A stretch of 64,000 nucleotides of DNA from Arcobacter acticola. GTDB taxonomy: Bacteria > Campylobacterota > Campylobacteria > Campylobacterales > Arcobacteraceae. The notes under the pieces were generated by a model that saw only the letters and a program-made list of their open reading frames with translations, searched no databases and had not been told where the DNA came from. Position numbers and translations under genes: made by a program. This document shows positions 33,537 to 42,989 of this stretch, piece after piece (the stretch's first letter is position 1; each line of letters begins with the position of its first letter). The stretch lies in the NCBI RefSeq assembly GCF_013177675.1, contig NZ_CP042652.1, positions 1,736,001 through 1,800,000 of the forward strand, in the 5' to 3' direction.

Positions 33537-33639
33537 AGAAATATTAGATTTTGAAGTTAATCAAGGCGAAGTTTGAATTTTAAGCGGAGCGTACAAGAGG
33601 TACGTGAGCATTAAAATTCAAACTTCAACGCAGAGTAAA
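33537..33639. repeat. MITE-like palindromic element between direct repeats
   Basis: A 15-bp perfect inverted repeat (33568-33582 with 33612-33626, GAAGTTTGAATTTTA) encloses an inner hairpin (GCGTAC 33589-33594 with GTACGT 33600-33605). This G/C-richer core is unlike the surrounding intergenic DNA. The element is bordered by near-identical copies of TTAAA(A)GATGATGTT at about 33522-33536 and 33641-33655. It has the look of a dispersed palindromic repeat; only one copy is in the window. Confidence 0.5.
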
Positions 33640-33642
33640 TTT

Positions 33643-33669
33643 AAAAGATGATGTTTAAAACATCATCTT
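33643..33669 (-). terminator. guaB terminator
   Basis: AAAGATGATGTTT and AACATCATCTTT arms closely after the guaB stop, on the minus strand running into A/T-rich sequence. Part of the left arm is repeated at about 33524-33536. Confidence 0.65.
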
Positions 33670-35115
33670 TTAGATGTGGTAGTTTGGAGCTTCGTTAGTT
33701 ATTGTAACATCATGAACATGTGATTCTTTTAATCCAGCACTTGTAATTTCTACAAACTCTGCAGTTGCTTGGAATGTTGCAACATCTTTAGAACCTAAAT
33801 ATCCCATTGAAGATCTTAATCCTCCAACCATTTGATGAATAATATCAGAAATACTTCCTCTGTATGGAACCATACCTTCAATTCCTTCAGGTACTAATTT
33901 ATCAGCAGCTGTTCCTTCTTGGAAATATCTATCAGTACTTCCTTTAGTCATAGCTCCAATTGAACCCATACCTCTATAAGTTTTGAACTTTCTTCCTTGA
34001 GCTAATACAACTTCACCAGGACTTTCTTCCGTTCCTGCTAATGCAGATCCCATCATAACAGCATTTGCACCAACTGCTAAAGCTTTTGCAACATCACCTG
34101 AATATCTAATTCCACCATCTGCAATAATTGGAGTTCCTGTTTTAGCACCTTCAGCTGCACATTCATCAATTGCACTTATTTGAGGAACACCTACACCTGC
34201 AACAATTCTTGTTGTACAAATAGATCCCGGTCCAATTCCAACTTTAACAGCATCTGCTCCTGCTAAAATTAAATCAGCAGTTGCTTCAGCAGTTGCAACG
34301 TTTCCAGCTATGATTTGAACATCCATTTCAGCTTTTATTGCTTTAACAGTATCTAAAATACCTTTTGAATGACCATGAGCAGAATCTAAAACTAAAACAT
34401 CAACACCGATAGCAACTAAAGCTCTTGCACGATCAAGTTGTCCAACACCAATAGCAGCACCTACTCTTAATCTTCCAAACTCATCTTTATTTGCATTTGG
34501 ATATTCTCTTTTTTTATTAATATCTTTAATAGTAATTAATCCAATTAATTTATTTTTTGAATCAACAATTGGTAACTTTTCAATTTTATTTGCATGCATA
34601 ACTTCAGCTGCTTCTTCTAATGTTGTACCCTCTTTTGCTGTAACTAATGGCATAAGAGTCATTTTATCAACTGCTTTATGAGTAAAATCTTTTGTAAATC
34701 TCATATCTCTATTTGTTAAAATACCAACTAAAATATTGTTATCATCAACAACAGGAACACCTGAAATTTTGTAAGAAGCCATTATATCTTCTGCATCTTG
34801 TAAAGTTTGATCTGGTTTTATAGTAATTGGATCAATAATCATTCCAGATTCTGATTTTTTTACTTTTTTACATTGTAACACTTGAGTATTAATATCCATA
34901 TTTTTATGTATTATCCCAATCCCACCAAGTCTAGCCATTGCAATTGCCGCTTCAAATTCAGTTACTGTATCCATAGCTGCACTTATAAAAGGAATGTTTA
35001 ATCCAATTTTTTTAGTAAGTTTTGTTTTAATACAAACATCTCTTGGTAGTACTTCTGATTTAGCTGGTACTAATAATACGTCTTCAAATGTTAATGCTCT
35101 TTTTCTAATTCTCAT
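33670..35115 (-). CDS. guaB: IMP dehydrogenase
   Basis: 481 residues, typical. It oxidises IMP to XMP with NAD, the committed step to GMP. TIM barrel interrupted by two CBS domains (about 93-205; [10 protein letters not shown] and [10 protein letters not shown]). Catalytic Cys in [15 protein letters not shown] near 302; the flap motif is YRGMGS and later EGMVPYRGS. Follows gatA by 20 bases in the same direction, so they are probably cotranscribed. The terminator follows at once. Confidence 0.97.
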   Translation of the reverse strand: MRIRKRALTFEDVLLVPAKSEVLPRDVCIKTKLTKKIGLNIPFISAAMDTVTEFEAAIAMARLGGIGIIHKNMDINTQVLQCKKVKKSESGMIIDPITIKPDQTLQDAEDIMASYKISGVPVVDDNNILVGILTNRDMRFTKDFTHKAVDKMTLMPLVTAKEGTTLEEAAEVMHANKIEKLPIVDSKNKLIGLITIKDINKKREYPNANKDEFGRLRVGAAIGVGQLDRARALVAIGVDVLVLDSAHGHSKGILDTVKAIKAEMDVQIIAGNVATAEATADLILAGADAVKVGIGPGSICTTRIVAGVGVPQISAIDECAAEGAKTGTPIIADGGIRYSGDVAKALAVGANAVMMGSALAGTEESPGEVVLAQGRKFKTYRGMGSIGAMTKGSTDRYFQEGTAADKLVPEGIEGMVPYRGSISDIIHQMVGGLRSSMGYLGSKDVATFQATAEFVEITSAGLKESHVHDVTITNEAPNYHI

Positions 35116-35135
35116 TTTATAATCCTAGTTAATAT

Positions 35136-36494
35136 TTATTTATAGTTAATAGCTTTTTCTAAAGATAAAGCGCCATCAAATAGAGTTTGTTCTTCATATG
35201 CGTTTGCAATAAATTGAAGACCAACAGGCATTCCATCTTCATCTTTATCTACGGGTAATGAAATAGCTGGAAGTCCTGCAAGGTTCACAGAAATTGTGTA
35301 AATATCACTTAAATACATCTCTAAAGAAGTTTTAAATGAACCAAATTTTGGTGCAGTTGTTGGAGCAACTGGAGATAAAATTAAATCTGCTTCTTCAAAT
35401 ATTGCTGAATATTCATCTTTAATTAAATGTCTTACTTTTTGAGCTTTTATATAATAAGCATCATAATATCCAGAACTTAACACAAAAGAACCTAACATAA
35501 TTCTTTTTTGTACTTCATCACCAAAACCTTGTGACTTTGTTTGAACATACATATCTTTAAGTCCTGCATCACCTTTTCTATTTCCATATCTAACACCATC
35601 AAATCTTGCAAGATTTGCAGATGCTTCAGCCGTAGCAACAATATAATAAGTAGATACAATTTTATCAGTATCCAACATATTTTTATGAATAATTTTATGA
35701 CCTGCATTTTCTAAAGCGCTAACTGCTTTTGCAAAACCTTTTTGAATTGCAGGACTTGCTTCTGAAACAAAGTTGTCTATCACTGCAATAGTTAATTTTC
35801 TTTGTGAATTTAAATTAGGTGTAACTGCATCATATTTAACATTAGCAGATGTAGAATCCATTGGATCATATCCAGAAATAATATCGTATAAAATTGCTGC
35901 ATCTTCTACGTTTTGAGTAATTGGTCCACATTGATCTAAAGATGAAGAATAAGCTGTAATTCCGTATCTTGAAACTCTTCCATAAGTAGGTTTCATTCCA
36001 ACAACACCACAATAAGCAGCAGGTTGTCTAATACTTCCACCTGTATCTGTTCCTAAAGCTGCAATTGCGATTCCAGCAGCAACAGCAGCTGCACTTCCAC
36101 CTGAACTTCCACCTGGAACTTTTGTATTATCAAGAGGATTTAAAGTTTTTCCATAACAAGAAGATTCAGTAGAACTTCCCATTGCAAATTCATCCATATT
36201 TGTTTTACCAAATGGACTTAATCCTGCTTTTTCTAAATTATTAATTACTGTAGCATTATATGGACTAATATATCCTTTTAAAATATTACTTGAACAAGTA
36301 ATTTCCCAATTTTTAACATTAATATTATTTTTAATAGCTATTGGGATTCCAAAACCTGATTGTGAAATATCTGTTGAAATTAATTGTTCAACATAAGCGC
36401 CAGTATTGTCTTCTTTTATTTTTTGATTTAAATCATTTCGTAATTTTTCTATATCATCACTAGCTAAAGTTAGTGCTTCTTTTAGGGTTATCAA
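35136..36494 (-). CDS. gatA: Glutamyl-/aspartyl-tRNA amidotransferase subunit A
   Basis: 452 residues. GatA is the amidase of GatCAB, which makes Gln-tRNA(Gln) (and Asn-tRNA) from the mischarged forms. Amidase triad visible: Lys near 53 in PIAIKNNI, cis-Ser region PGGSSGGSAAAVAAG near 128, and nucleophile Ser in GTDTGGSIRQPAAYCG near 152. The start is a TTG, five bases after AGGAGA. No gatB or gatC next to it; guaB follows. Confidence 0.97.
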   Translation of the reverse strand: MITLKEALTLASDDIEKLRNDLNQKIKEDNTGAYVEQLISTDISQSGFGIPIAIKNNINVKNWEITCSSNILKGYISPYNATVINNLEKAGLSPFGKTNMDEFAMGSSTESSCYGKTLNPLDNTKVPGGSSGGSAAAVAAGIAIAALGTDTGGSIRQPAAYCGVVGMKPTYGRVSRYGITAYSSSLDQCGPITQNVEDAAILYDIISGYDPMDSTSANVKYDAVTPNLNSQRKLTIAVIDNFVSEASPAIQKGFAKAVSALENAGHKIIHKNMLDTDKIVSTYYIVATAEASANLARFDGVRYGNRKGDAGLKDMYVQTKSQGFGDEVQKRIMLGSFVLSSGYYDAYYIKAQKVRHLIKDEYSAIFEEADLILSPVAPTTAPKFGSFKTSLEMYLSDIYTISVNLAGLPAISLPVDKDEDGMPVGLQFIANAYEEQTLFDGALSLEKAINYK

Positions 36495-36611
36495 TCGCTT
36501 CTCCTATGTTCTACGCTTGTAGTATTACGCTGGATTTTATCAAAAAGATGATTAAGAAAAGATTATAATTTGATTTTTTAAGGAAGTTTTATTTTTATTT
36601 TGAAATAAAAA

Positions 36612-36640
36612 AAGGGACAGAACATTTGTTCTATCCCCTC
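36612..36640 (-). terminator. Terminator of the ribosomal alpha operon
   Basis: GGGACAGAACA / TGTTCTATCCC stem (one mismatch) with a 2-base loop, followed on the minus strand by a run of seven or more T; 23 bases below rplQ. Confidence 0.85.
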
Positions 36641-36662
36641 TAAAAAGTATAATATCTTAATA

Positions 36663-37013
36663 CTATACGAATGAAATGAATGCCATTGGAGTAGCATCCC
36701 CTCTTCTAATTCTAGTTTTAACTATTGAAGTATATCCACCATTTCTACCTAAGTATTTTGGTGCAATTTCGTTAATTAATTTTTTAGTAGCTTCTTTACT
36801 TTGTAAAGCTGCAAATACATATCTGTGTGTATTTAAATCAGCCTCTCTAGCAACAGTTACTAATTTTTCAATATATCTTTTTAATTCTTTTGCTTTAGGA
36901 ACAGTTGTTTCAATTTTTTCTCTTTCGATAATCGCAATTGCCATGTTTTTTAACAATGCTTTTCTATGAGAAGAAGTTCTACTTAACTTTCTATATCCAT
37001 GCTTATGTCTCAT
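36663..37013 (-). CDS. rplQ: 50S ribosomal protein L17
   Basis: 116 residues. Clear L17 start [25 protein letters not shown] and end [16 protein letters not shown], which sits near the peptide exit tunnel. Last gene of the rpmJ-rpsM-rpsK-rpsD-rpoA-rplQ operon, 13 bases after rpoA, and followed by the operon terminator. Confidence 0.98.
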   Translation of the reverse strand: MRHKHGYRKLSRTSSHRKALLKNMAIAIIEREKIETTVPKAKELKRYIEKLVTVAREADLNTHRYVFAALQSKEATKKLINEIAPKYLGRNGGYTSIVKTRIRRGDATPMAFISFV

Positions 37014-37026
37014 ATTAAACCCTTAA

Positions 37027-38025
37027 TTATGCTTTTAGTTGCTCTAATTTTCTTCTTAATGCAGAAGCAACATTTTCTGGAAGTGTATTTTCAACTGGGT
37101 AACCTAGTGATTCTAACTTTTCAGCAATCTCATCATAAGATTTTTTCCCAAGATTTTTAATATTTTTAACTTCAACTTCACTCATAAGTACTAATTCACC
37201 TAAGAATTTAAGTCCAGCTCTATCTAAAGAGTTGAAACTTCTAGCACTTAAATTTAAATCATCAATTTTAATAACTAATTCTTTAAGTTCAACTGGCTCT
37301 TCACCACTTTCACTAACTGTTACTTCTGATAAATCAAAAACTTTGTTAAAAACTGACATTTGTGCATACATAACAGTTACAGCTTCTTTAAAAGCAGTAA
37401 TTGGAGAAATTTGTCCATTTGTTTGTATTGTAAATACAGCTTTTTCAAAGTTAGGATTATCTTCAACTAACATTTTTTCAATATCATAAACTACTTTTTT
37501 AACAGGTGTAAAAAAAGCATCGATTGGTATAAAATCAGGTCCAACAATATCTCTAATGTCTTCACTTGCCATATAACCGATACCTTTTTGAATAATAACT
37601 GAGAACGTTAAGTTACAGTCACTATTAATAGTTGCTAAATGAACATCTTTTGATACAATTTCCACATCAGAATTTACAAGGTCTTCACCTTTAATTTCTC
37701 TTGGCCCATTGAAAGAATATTCAACCGTAACTTGATCTTTATCACCATTTATTTTAAATTTAATATTCTTTAAATTTATAACAAAAATAGCTATATCTTC
37801 TAACATACCTCTTAATGAGTCAAACTCGTGAGAAGCTCCTTCAATTTTTACTGCAATTGGTGCATAACCAACTGAAGAACTTAAAAGAAGTCTTCTTAAA
37901 GGGTGTGCTAAAGTAATAGCAAACCCATCTTCAAATGGATATGCTGATATTTTAGCTTCATTATCACTGATAGCTTCTATTTCCACTTCAGTTGGTAAAA
38001 ATGGTGTCTCTGCAAATTTTTTCAT
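37027..38025 (-). CDS. rpoA: RNA polymerase alpha subunit
   Basis: 332 residues. N-terminal assembly domain (FAITLAHPLRRLLLSSSVG...IEGASHEFDSLRGMLEDI) and C-terminal domain (about 255-330: LNLSARSFNSLDRAGLKFLGEL, NIKNLGKKSYDEI), which contacts UP elements and activators. Standard operon position between rpsD and rplQ. Confidence 0.98.
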   Translation of the reverse strand: MKKFAETPFLPTEVEIEAISDNEAKISAYPFEDGFAITLAHPLRRLLLSSSVGYAPIAVKIEGASHEFDSLRGMLEDIAIFVINLKNIKFKINGDKDQVTVEYSFNGPREIKGEDLVNSDVEIVSKDVHLATINSDCNLTFSVIIQKGIGYMASEDIRDIVGPDFIPIDAFFTPVKKVVYDIEKMLVEDNPNFEKAVFTIQTNGQISPITAFKEAVTVMYAQMSVFNKVFDLSEVTVSESGEEPVELKELVIKIDDLNLSARSFNSLDRAGLKFLGELVLMSEVEVKNIKNLGKKSYDEIAEKLESLGYPVENTLPENVASALRRKLEQLKA

Positions 38026-38042
38026 TAACTACCTTTTACTTA

Positions 38043-38669
38043 TTATTTAGAATATAACTCTACGATTAATCTTTCTTCAACAGGAATAACAACTTCTTCT
38101 CTAGCTGGGATTCTTGTGAAAATTCCAAATACTTTATCTTTATCTACATTAACCCAATCAACCATTCCAGTTTGATTTGTTAATTCTAAAGCTCTAACAA
38201 CTTGAGTATTAGATTTAGATTTTTCTTTTATTTCAATTTTTTGTCCAGCTTTAACGATGAAAGAAGGAATATCAACTTTTTTACCATCTACTAAAACGTG
38301 TCCATGAGTTGTAAATTGTCTAGCATTTGCTCTAGTTGTAGCAAATCCCATTCTATAAACAACATTGTCTAATCTTCTTTCTAATAAAGTAATAAGATTA
38401 GCTCCTGTATTACCTTCAACTCTTGCAGCTTCTTTAAAGTATTTTCTGAATTGTTTTTCAGAAACACCATACATAAATTTAGCTTTTTGTTTTTCTCTTA
38501 ATTGTAAACCATACTCAGAAATCTTAGCTCTTCTTTGTCCGTGTTGTCCTGGAGCAAATGGTCTTTTTTCTAAAGCACTTTTACCTGATAATCTTCTCTC
38601 ACCTTTAAGTCCAAGATCTGCATCAAGTCTTCTTTCGATTTTTTCTACTGGTCCTCTATATCTTGCCAT
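38043..38669 (-). CDS. rpsD: 30S ribosomal protein S4
   Basis: 208 residues. [26 protein letters not shown] start and the S4 RNA-binding domain ([23 protein letters not shown]...[13 protein letters not shown]). No zinc-finger Cys at the N-terminus (Cys-minus form). S4 starts 16S assembly and in E. coli represses this operon by translation. AAGGAG is seven bases before the ATG. Confidence 0.98.
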   Translation of the reverse strand: MARYRGPVEKIERRLDADLGLKGERRLSGKSALEKRPFAPGQHGQRRAKISEYGLQLREKQKAKFMYGVSEKQFRKYFKEAARVEGNTGANLITLLERRLDNVVYRMGFATTRANARQFTTHGHVLVDGKKVDIPSFIVKAGQKIEIKEKSKSNTQVVRALELTNQTGMVDWVNVDKDKVFGIFTRIPAREEVVIPVEERLIVELYSK

Positions 38670-38679
38670 TATTTACTCC

Positions 38680-39072
38680 TTACACTCTTCTTCTTTTAGG
38701 AGGTCTACAACCATTGTGTGGTAATGGTGTAACATCTTTTAACCAAGTAATTCTAATTCCGTCCATAGCTCCAACTGCTTTAACAGCTGTATCTCTACCA
38801 GAACCTGGTCCTTGAATTTTAATTCCTACGTTTTTGATTCCGTGTTCCATTGCTTTTGCCATAGCATCTTCTACTGCTGCTTGAGCTGCGAATGGAGTTG
38901 ATTTTTTAGAACCTTTGAATCCTAAATTTCCAGCACTTGACCATGCGATTGCGTTTCCTGCATTATCCGTAACTGTAACCATTGTATTGTTGAAACTTGC
39001 AGCAATATGTACGATACCGTCAGCAATATTTTTTCTTACAATTTTTTTTCTAGTAACTTTTCTTTTTGCCAT
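38680..39072 (-). CDS. rpsK: 30S ribosomal protein S11
   Basis: 130 residues with the conserved [22 protein letters not shown] and C-terminal [18 protein letters not shown]. It lines the platform of the small subunit at the mRNA exit. Ten bases from its neighbours on both sides. Confidence 0.98.
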   Translation of the reverse strand: MAKRKVTRKKIVRKNIADGIVHIAASFNNTMVTVTDNAGNAIAWSSAGNLGFKGSKKSTPFAAQAAVEDAMAKAMEHGIKNVGIKIQGPGSGRDTAVKAVGAMDGIRITWLKDVTPLPHNGCRPPKRRRV

Positions 39073-39082
39073 CTACAATCCC

Positions 39083-39451
39083 TTATTTAGTTGCTGCACC
39101 AACAGTTTTCTTTTTACCTTTTCTTGTTCTAGCATTAGTTTTAGTCTTTTGCCCTCTACAAGGTAAACCTTTTCTATGTCTTAACCCTCTATATGAACCT
39201 AAATCCATTAAAGCTTTAATATCCATAGCAACTTTTTTTCTTAAATCACCCTCAACTAAATAGTTGTCTTGGATTTCTTTTCTGATAATTGCTGCTTCGT
39301 CTTCTGTTAATTCAAAAGCTCTTTTGTTGTAATCAATTCCAACAGCATCTAAAATTAATCTAGAATTATGTAATCCGATTCCGAAGATATACGTTAACGC
39401 ATATTCCATTCTCTTTTTATTTGGTAAATCAACACCCGCGATTCTTGCCAT
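39083..39451 (-). CDS. rpsM: 30S ribosomal protein S13
   Basis: 122 residues. [26 protein letters not shown] start, [28 protein letters not shown] end. It sits at the head of the small subunit and contacts tRNA. Five bases after rpmJ. Confidence 0.98.
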   Translation of the reverse strand: MARIAGVDLPNKKRMEYALTYIFGIGLHNSRLILDAVGIDYNKRAFELTEDEAAIIRKEIQDNYLVEGDLRKKVAMDIKALMDLGSYRGLRHRKGLPCRGQKTKTNARTRKGKKKTVGAATK

Positions 39452-39456
39452 GTGTC

Positions 39457-39570
39457 TTATCCTTGTCTTTGTTTGTGTTTTTTAGTTTCGCAGATTACTC
39501 TTACTACACCACTTCTTTTGACAATTTTACATTTGTCACACATTTTCTTTACTGAAGCTCTTACTTTCAT
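39457..39570 (-). CDS. rpmJ: 50S ribosomal protein L36
   Basis: 37 residues, below the usual ORF length cutoff. It reads [17 protein letters not shown] then [20 protein letters not shown]. Zinc ligands Cys11, Cys14, Cys27 and His32 are all present, so this is the zinc-containing (C+) form. AGGAGACAGGCTT precedes the ATG. It is the first gene of the operon; infA and secY, which precede it in many bacteria, are not here. Confidence 0.96.
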   Translation of the reverse strand: MKVRASVKKMCDKCKIVKRSGVVRVICETKKHKQRQG

Positions 39571-39831
39571 AAGCCTGTCTCCTCTTTCTTTGTGTTTGTT
39601 TCCGATTTATCAACAGGAAAAAGCATTAAAAAAAATAAAATACTTTACTTTTAGCTTTTACCAACTCTTTATAAAATAAATCTATATTTTACAAAAACTT
39701 CCTCAATTGCTGAAAAATGGAGTTGGATTATAATTAATTTTTACTTAAAGCTTGTTGAATCTATTTAAGATTTGTTTTATTTAATTATAGTTATTGTAAT
39801 ATTTACAAAATAAATCAATAAAAGGCCAATT
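39571..39831. promoter_or_regulatory. Divergent promoter region of the ribosomal operon and the HIT gene
   Basis: 261 bases without a gene. On the minus strand a TATAAT (39727-39732) would give a leader of roughly 150 bases before rpmJ, long enough to hold an S4-type translational control site, though I see no defined pseudoknot. The rest is A/T-rich with nothing further recognisable. Confidence 0.45.
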
Positions 39832-40194
39832 TTGTCAATACTTTATAAAAATGAACTAATTAAAATTGAAATAGAATCATCAGAGATTCCATGGTTGAAA
39901 ATATTTACTATAGAAGATATAAAAGAATTTTCTAACTGTAATGAAGAAACTAAACGTGAAATTTGGAAATATCTAGATTTAATTGAAAAAGAAATGATAT
40001 CTTATTTCAAACCAGAAAAAATTAATATTGCATCATTTGGTAATTATGTACCACATGTTCATTTTCATGTGATGGCTAGATTTAAAGAGGATTCATATTT
40101 TCCAGAACCAATGTGGGGTAAAAAACAAAGAGATGCAAATTTAACTCTACCCTCTTTTGAAGATTTTTATGAAATGATAAAAAAGAAGTTTTAA
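39832..40194 (+). CDS. HIT-family nucleotide-binding protein
   Basis: 120 residues with the histidine triad HVHFHVMAR. HIT proteins hydrolyse nucleotide phosphoramidates or dinucleoside polyphosphates. The start is a TTG after AAAAGG at good spacing; there is no in-frame ATG nearby. It runs into a terminator shared with the convergent DHH gene. Confidence 0.9.
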   Translation: MSILYKNELIKIEIESSEIPWLKIFTIEDIKEFSNCNEETKREIWKYLDLIEKEMISYFKPEKINIASFGNYVPHVHFHVMARFKEDSYFPEPMWGKKQRDANLTLPSFEDFYEMIKKKF

Positions 40195-40206
40195 TTAACT
40201 TCTTTT
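40181..40206. terminator. Bidirectional terminator between the HIT and DHH genes
   Basis: 10-bp stem AAAAGAAGTT / AACTTCTTTT with TTAATT loop, overlapping the end of the HIT gene and followed by a T-run. Confidence 0.8.
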
Positions 40207-41133
40207 TTAAGTATCTTGATTAATTTGTTTAATCAATTCTTCTAATACAGTTTGGGCATCAGCTATATCAATTTGGCAACCACCAGCTGCTTTATGACCA
40301 CCACCATCATATTTAAGCATTAATTCACCAACATTTGTATTTGATGTTTTATTTATAATAGATTTTCCAACACTAAAAGCTACTTTTTCCTTATCTTTTG
40401 CGTACATAATATGAATTGAAATATTTTGTTCTGGATTCATAGCATAAACCATAAATCTATTCCCTGGCCATATTGTTTCAATGTTTCTATAATCAATAAT
40501 TAATAGATTATCTTTTTTTGTAGTAATATTTTTTAATTGTTCTTTAAATTCTTCTTCATATTTAAAATATAAATCTACTCTTTCTTTTACATCTGGTAAT
40601 TCTAAAATTTCATCAATATTATGCCTAGCACAATATTTTATTAGATCCATCATAAGTTGATAATTTGAAATTCTAAAATCTTTAAATCTTCCAAGACCTG
40701 TTCTTGAGTCCATTATAAAACTTAGTAATGCCCATGCTCTTGGATTTAAAATATCATCTTCTATAAAATCAGCACTATCAGCTTTATTAGCACCATTCAT
40801 CATTCCTGTAAAATAACCAGGAAAAACTTCATCCCCACCGTAATAATCAAAAACCACCTGAGCAGCACTTGCAGCATCAGGATCAATTATATGATTATCT
40901 TTTTTTTCATTTCTTAGAGTTTCTGAAAAATGATGATCAAAGGCTAAATAAACACCTTCAACATAAGGAAGATTAGTAGTTATATCATTTCTTTTAACTT
41001 CGATTTTTCCATCTTGCATGTCTTTAGGATGAACAAATACTACTTCGTCAATAATATCTAGATAAGTAAGTAATGTGCCACATACTAAACCATCCATATC
41101 ACTTCTAGTAATTAATCTATGCTTTTTTTTCAT
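40207..41133 (-). CDS. DHH/DHHA1-family phosphoesterase
   Basis: 308 residues from the ATG at 41133; the longer reading (TTG at 41187) adds 18 residues without similarity. Motifs: LITRSDMDGLVCG, AFDHHFSE (the DHH), DPDAASAAQVV, and C-terminal GGGHKAAGG of DHHA1. Members cleave oligoribonucleotides, pAp, cyclic dinucleotides or polyphosphate; this form has no RecJ domain, and the substrate cannot be named. Confidence 0.9.
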   Translation of the reverse strand: MKKKHRLITRSDMDGLVCGTLLTYLDIIDEVVFVHPKDMQDGKIEVKRNDITTNLPYVEGVYLAFDHHFSETLRNEKKDNHIIDPDAASAAQVVFDYYGGDEVFPGYFTGMMNGANKADSADFIEDDILNPRAWALLSFIMDSRTGLGRFKDFRISNYQLMMDLIKYCARHNIDEILELPDVKERVDLYFKYEEEFKEQLKNITTKKDNLLIIDYRNIETIWPGNRFMVYAMNPEQNISIHIMYAKDKEKVAFSVGKSIINKTSNTNVGELMLKYDGGGHKAAGGCQIDIADAQTVLEELIKQINQDT

Positions 41134-41220
41134 ATGAGGAAATCCAATTTTTTTATTAATGTTATCACAAAAAATTATTTTTTGCAATAAAATAGATTTA
41201 TATTTTAAGTTCTAAGCTTA

Positions 41221-41246
41221 ATAAAGAAAGCAAAAGCCTTCTTTAT
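41221..41246 (-). terminator. Terminator of the leuDB operon
   Basis: ATAAAGAA (41221-41228) and TTCTTTAT (41239-41246) with GC pairs nearer the loop, directly at the leuB stop. Confidence 0.6.
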
Positions 41247-42313
41247 TATTTACTTATATAAGCAGCGATTAAATCACCCATAGCAGTAGTATTTAAAACT
41301 TCTTTTGCATCAAATGAAGCTAAATCTTTTGTTCTATATCCATCTTTTAATACAGCTTTAATTGCATCTTCTATTAAATCAGCAGCTTTAATTTCATTTA
41401 ACGAATATCTTAACATCATAGCAGCACTTAAAATTGTTGCTATTGGATTTGCTATTCCCATTCCTGCAATATCAGGAGCTGATCCATGAATTGGTTCATA
41501 GATAGCTGTTTTATCTCCAGTTGAAGCTGATGGTAAAAGTCCAATTGATCCTACTACCATTGAAGCTGTATCTGAAAGAATATCTCCAAAAATATTTCCA
41601 GTTACAATAACATCAAACTGTTTTGGATTTCTAACAAGTTGCATAGCTGCATTATCTACATACATATGAGAAAGAGTTACTTCTGGATAATCTTTTGATA
41701 ATTCATTCATAGTATCTCTCCATAGTTGAGAAACTTCTAATACATTTGCTTTATCAACAGAACAAACTCTTTTATCTCTTTTCATAGCTAGTTCAAATGC
41801 TTGTTTACCAATTCTAATTATTTCAGGTTTAGTATAAACCATTGTATTATAAGCTTTAAATCCATCATTTGCTCTTGGTTGACCAAAGTAAATTCCACCA
41901 ATTAGCTCACGTACTACCATAATATCACAACCTTGAATTACTTCAGGTTTTAAAGTTGAAGCATTAACAAGTTCATCATAAACAATAGCAGGTCTTAAAT
42001 TTGCATAAACACCCATTTCTTCTCTAAACTTTAAAAGTCCAGTTTCTGGTCTTAATTCTCGAGGAAGTGTATCCCATTTTTCTCCACCAATAGAACCAAA
42101 TAAACAAGCATCAGAATCTAAAACGCCATCAACTGTTTCTTGTGGTAAAGGATGTCCAGTTGTATCAATAGCAATACCACCCATTAAATACTCTTTATAA
42201 TCTAAAGTAAAGTCACATTTTTTTGAAACTGAATTTAATACTTTAATTGCTTCATCTACGATTTCAGGACCAATTCCATCACCTTTAATTACTGATATTT
42301 TATAGTTTTTCAT
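41246..42313 (-). CDS. leuB: 3-isopropylmalate dehydrogenase
   Basis: 355 residues. [70 protein letters not shown] and [18 protein letters not shown] are all LeuB signatures. It oxidises and decarboxylates 3-isopropylmalate in leucine synthesis with NAD. Two bases after leuD, so coupled. Confidence 0.97.
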   Translation of the reverse strand: MKNYKISVIKGDGIGPEIVDEAIKVLNSVSKKCDFTLDYKEYLMGGIAIDTTGHPLPQETVDGVLDSDACLFGSIGGEKWDTLPRELRPETGLLKFREEMGVYANLRPAIVYDELVNASTLKPEVIQGCDIMVVRELIGGIYFGQPRANDGFKAYNTMVYTKPEIIRIGKQAFELAMKRDKRVCSVDKANVLEVSQLWRDTMNELSKDYPEVTLSHMYVDNAAMQLVRNPKQFDVIVTGNIFGDILSDTASMVVGSIGLLPSASTGDKTAIYEPIHGSAPDIAGMGIANPIATILSAAMMLRYSLNEIKAADLIEDAIKAVLKDGYRTKDLASFDAKEVLNTTAMGDLIAAYISK

Positions 42314-42315
42314 TA

Positions 42316-42816
42316 TTAGTTAGCCTTTTTCATTTCTGTTTTTGCAAAATTAATTAATCCACCAGCTGCAATTAATTCTTGCATAAAAGGAGGAATAGGA
42401 GTAAATTTATAAGTTTTTTTAGTAGTGTTATTTGTAATTTCACCATTATCTAAATTAATAGAAATATTTTCACCCTCTTTTATTTCTAATGATTCAGGTA
42501 ATTCAAAAATTGGTAAACCCATATTAAATGCATTTCTATAAAAAATTCTTGCAAAAGAAGGAGCAACAACAGCAGCAACACCTGCAGCTTTTAATGCGAT
42601 TGGAGCATGTTCTCTACTTGAACCACAACCAAAATTTTCACCAGCAACGATAATGTCACCTCTTTGTAATTTTTTAGGAAAATCAGGATCTGCATCTTCC
42701 ATAACATACTTTGCTAAATGTTCAGGGTCTGAACTATTTAAATATCTTGCCGCAATAATCACATCTGTATCTATATTAGCGCCAAAATTCCATACTTTTC
42801 CAGTAATTGTATTCAT
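42316..42816 (-). CDS. leuD: 3-isopropylmalate dehydratase small subunit
   Basis: 166 residues. [40 protein letters not shown] and [12 protein letters not shown] mark the small subunit, which pairs with LeuC (iron-sulfur) to isomerise isopropylmalate. leuC is not in the window. AAGGACATAAAT precedes the ATG. Confidence 0.97.
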   Translation of the reverse strand: MNTITGKVWNFGANIDTDVIIAARYLNSSDPEHLAKYVMEDADPDFPKKLQRGDIIVAGENFGCGSSREHAPIALKAAGVAAVVAPSFARIFYRNAFNMGLPIFELPESLEIKEGENISINLDNGEITNNTTKKTYKFTPIPPFMQELIAAGGLINFAKTEMKKAN

Positions 42817-42948
42817 ATTTATGTCCTTGAATTTAATAAATTTTAAAATTCATTAAATGAATATTTTCAAAAAAAATGCATTTTAGCGAATTTTTCAGTA
42901 ATATTTGTTTAAATAGTTTTTTTTAATAGTTTTTTTAATTAATTTGGG

Positions 42949-42954
42949 TATAAT
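42949..42954 (+). promoter_or_regulatory. rpoD promoter -10
   Basis: TTTGGGTATAAT, an extended -10, about 36 bases before the rpoD ATG, behind phased T-tracts (AATAGTTTTTTTTAATAG). Fits the Campylobacterota sigma-70 promoter style. Confidence 0.6.
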
Positions 42955-42989
42955 ATCCGACCATCTTACGAAGAGGATTTCCTAATACA

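Noticed and set aside
33641-33670. Hairpin next to guaB as a terminal repeat of the insertion element
   Set aside because: It does not match the IS inverted repeats (CCTGACTTTCTCAT) and lies outside the target duplication; it serves guaB as terminator.
37232-37489. Plus-strand open frame within rpoA, and similar frames within rpsD, rpsK and rplQ
   Set aside because: Shadows of highly conserved genes on the other strand.
39452-39679. Open frame on the plus strand opposite the 5' end of the ribosomal operon
   Set aside because: It is the antisense of rpmJ and its leader; rpmJ on the minus strand is certain from its zinc ligands and operon position.
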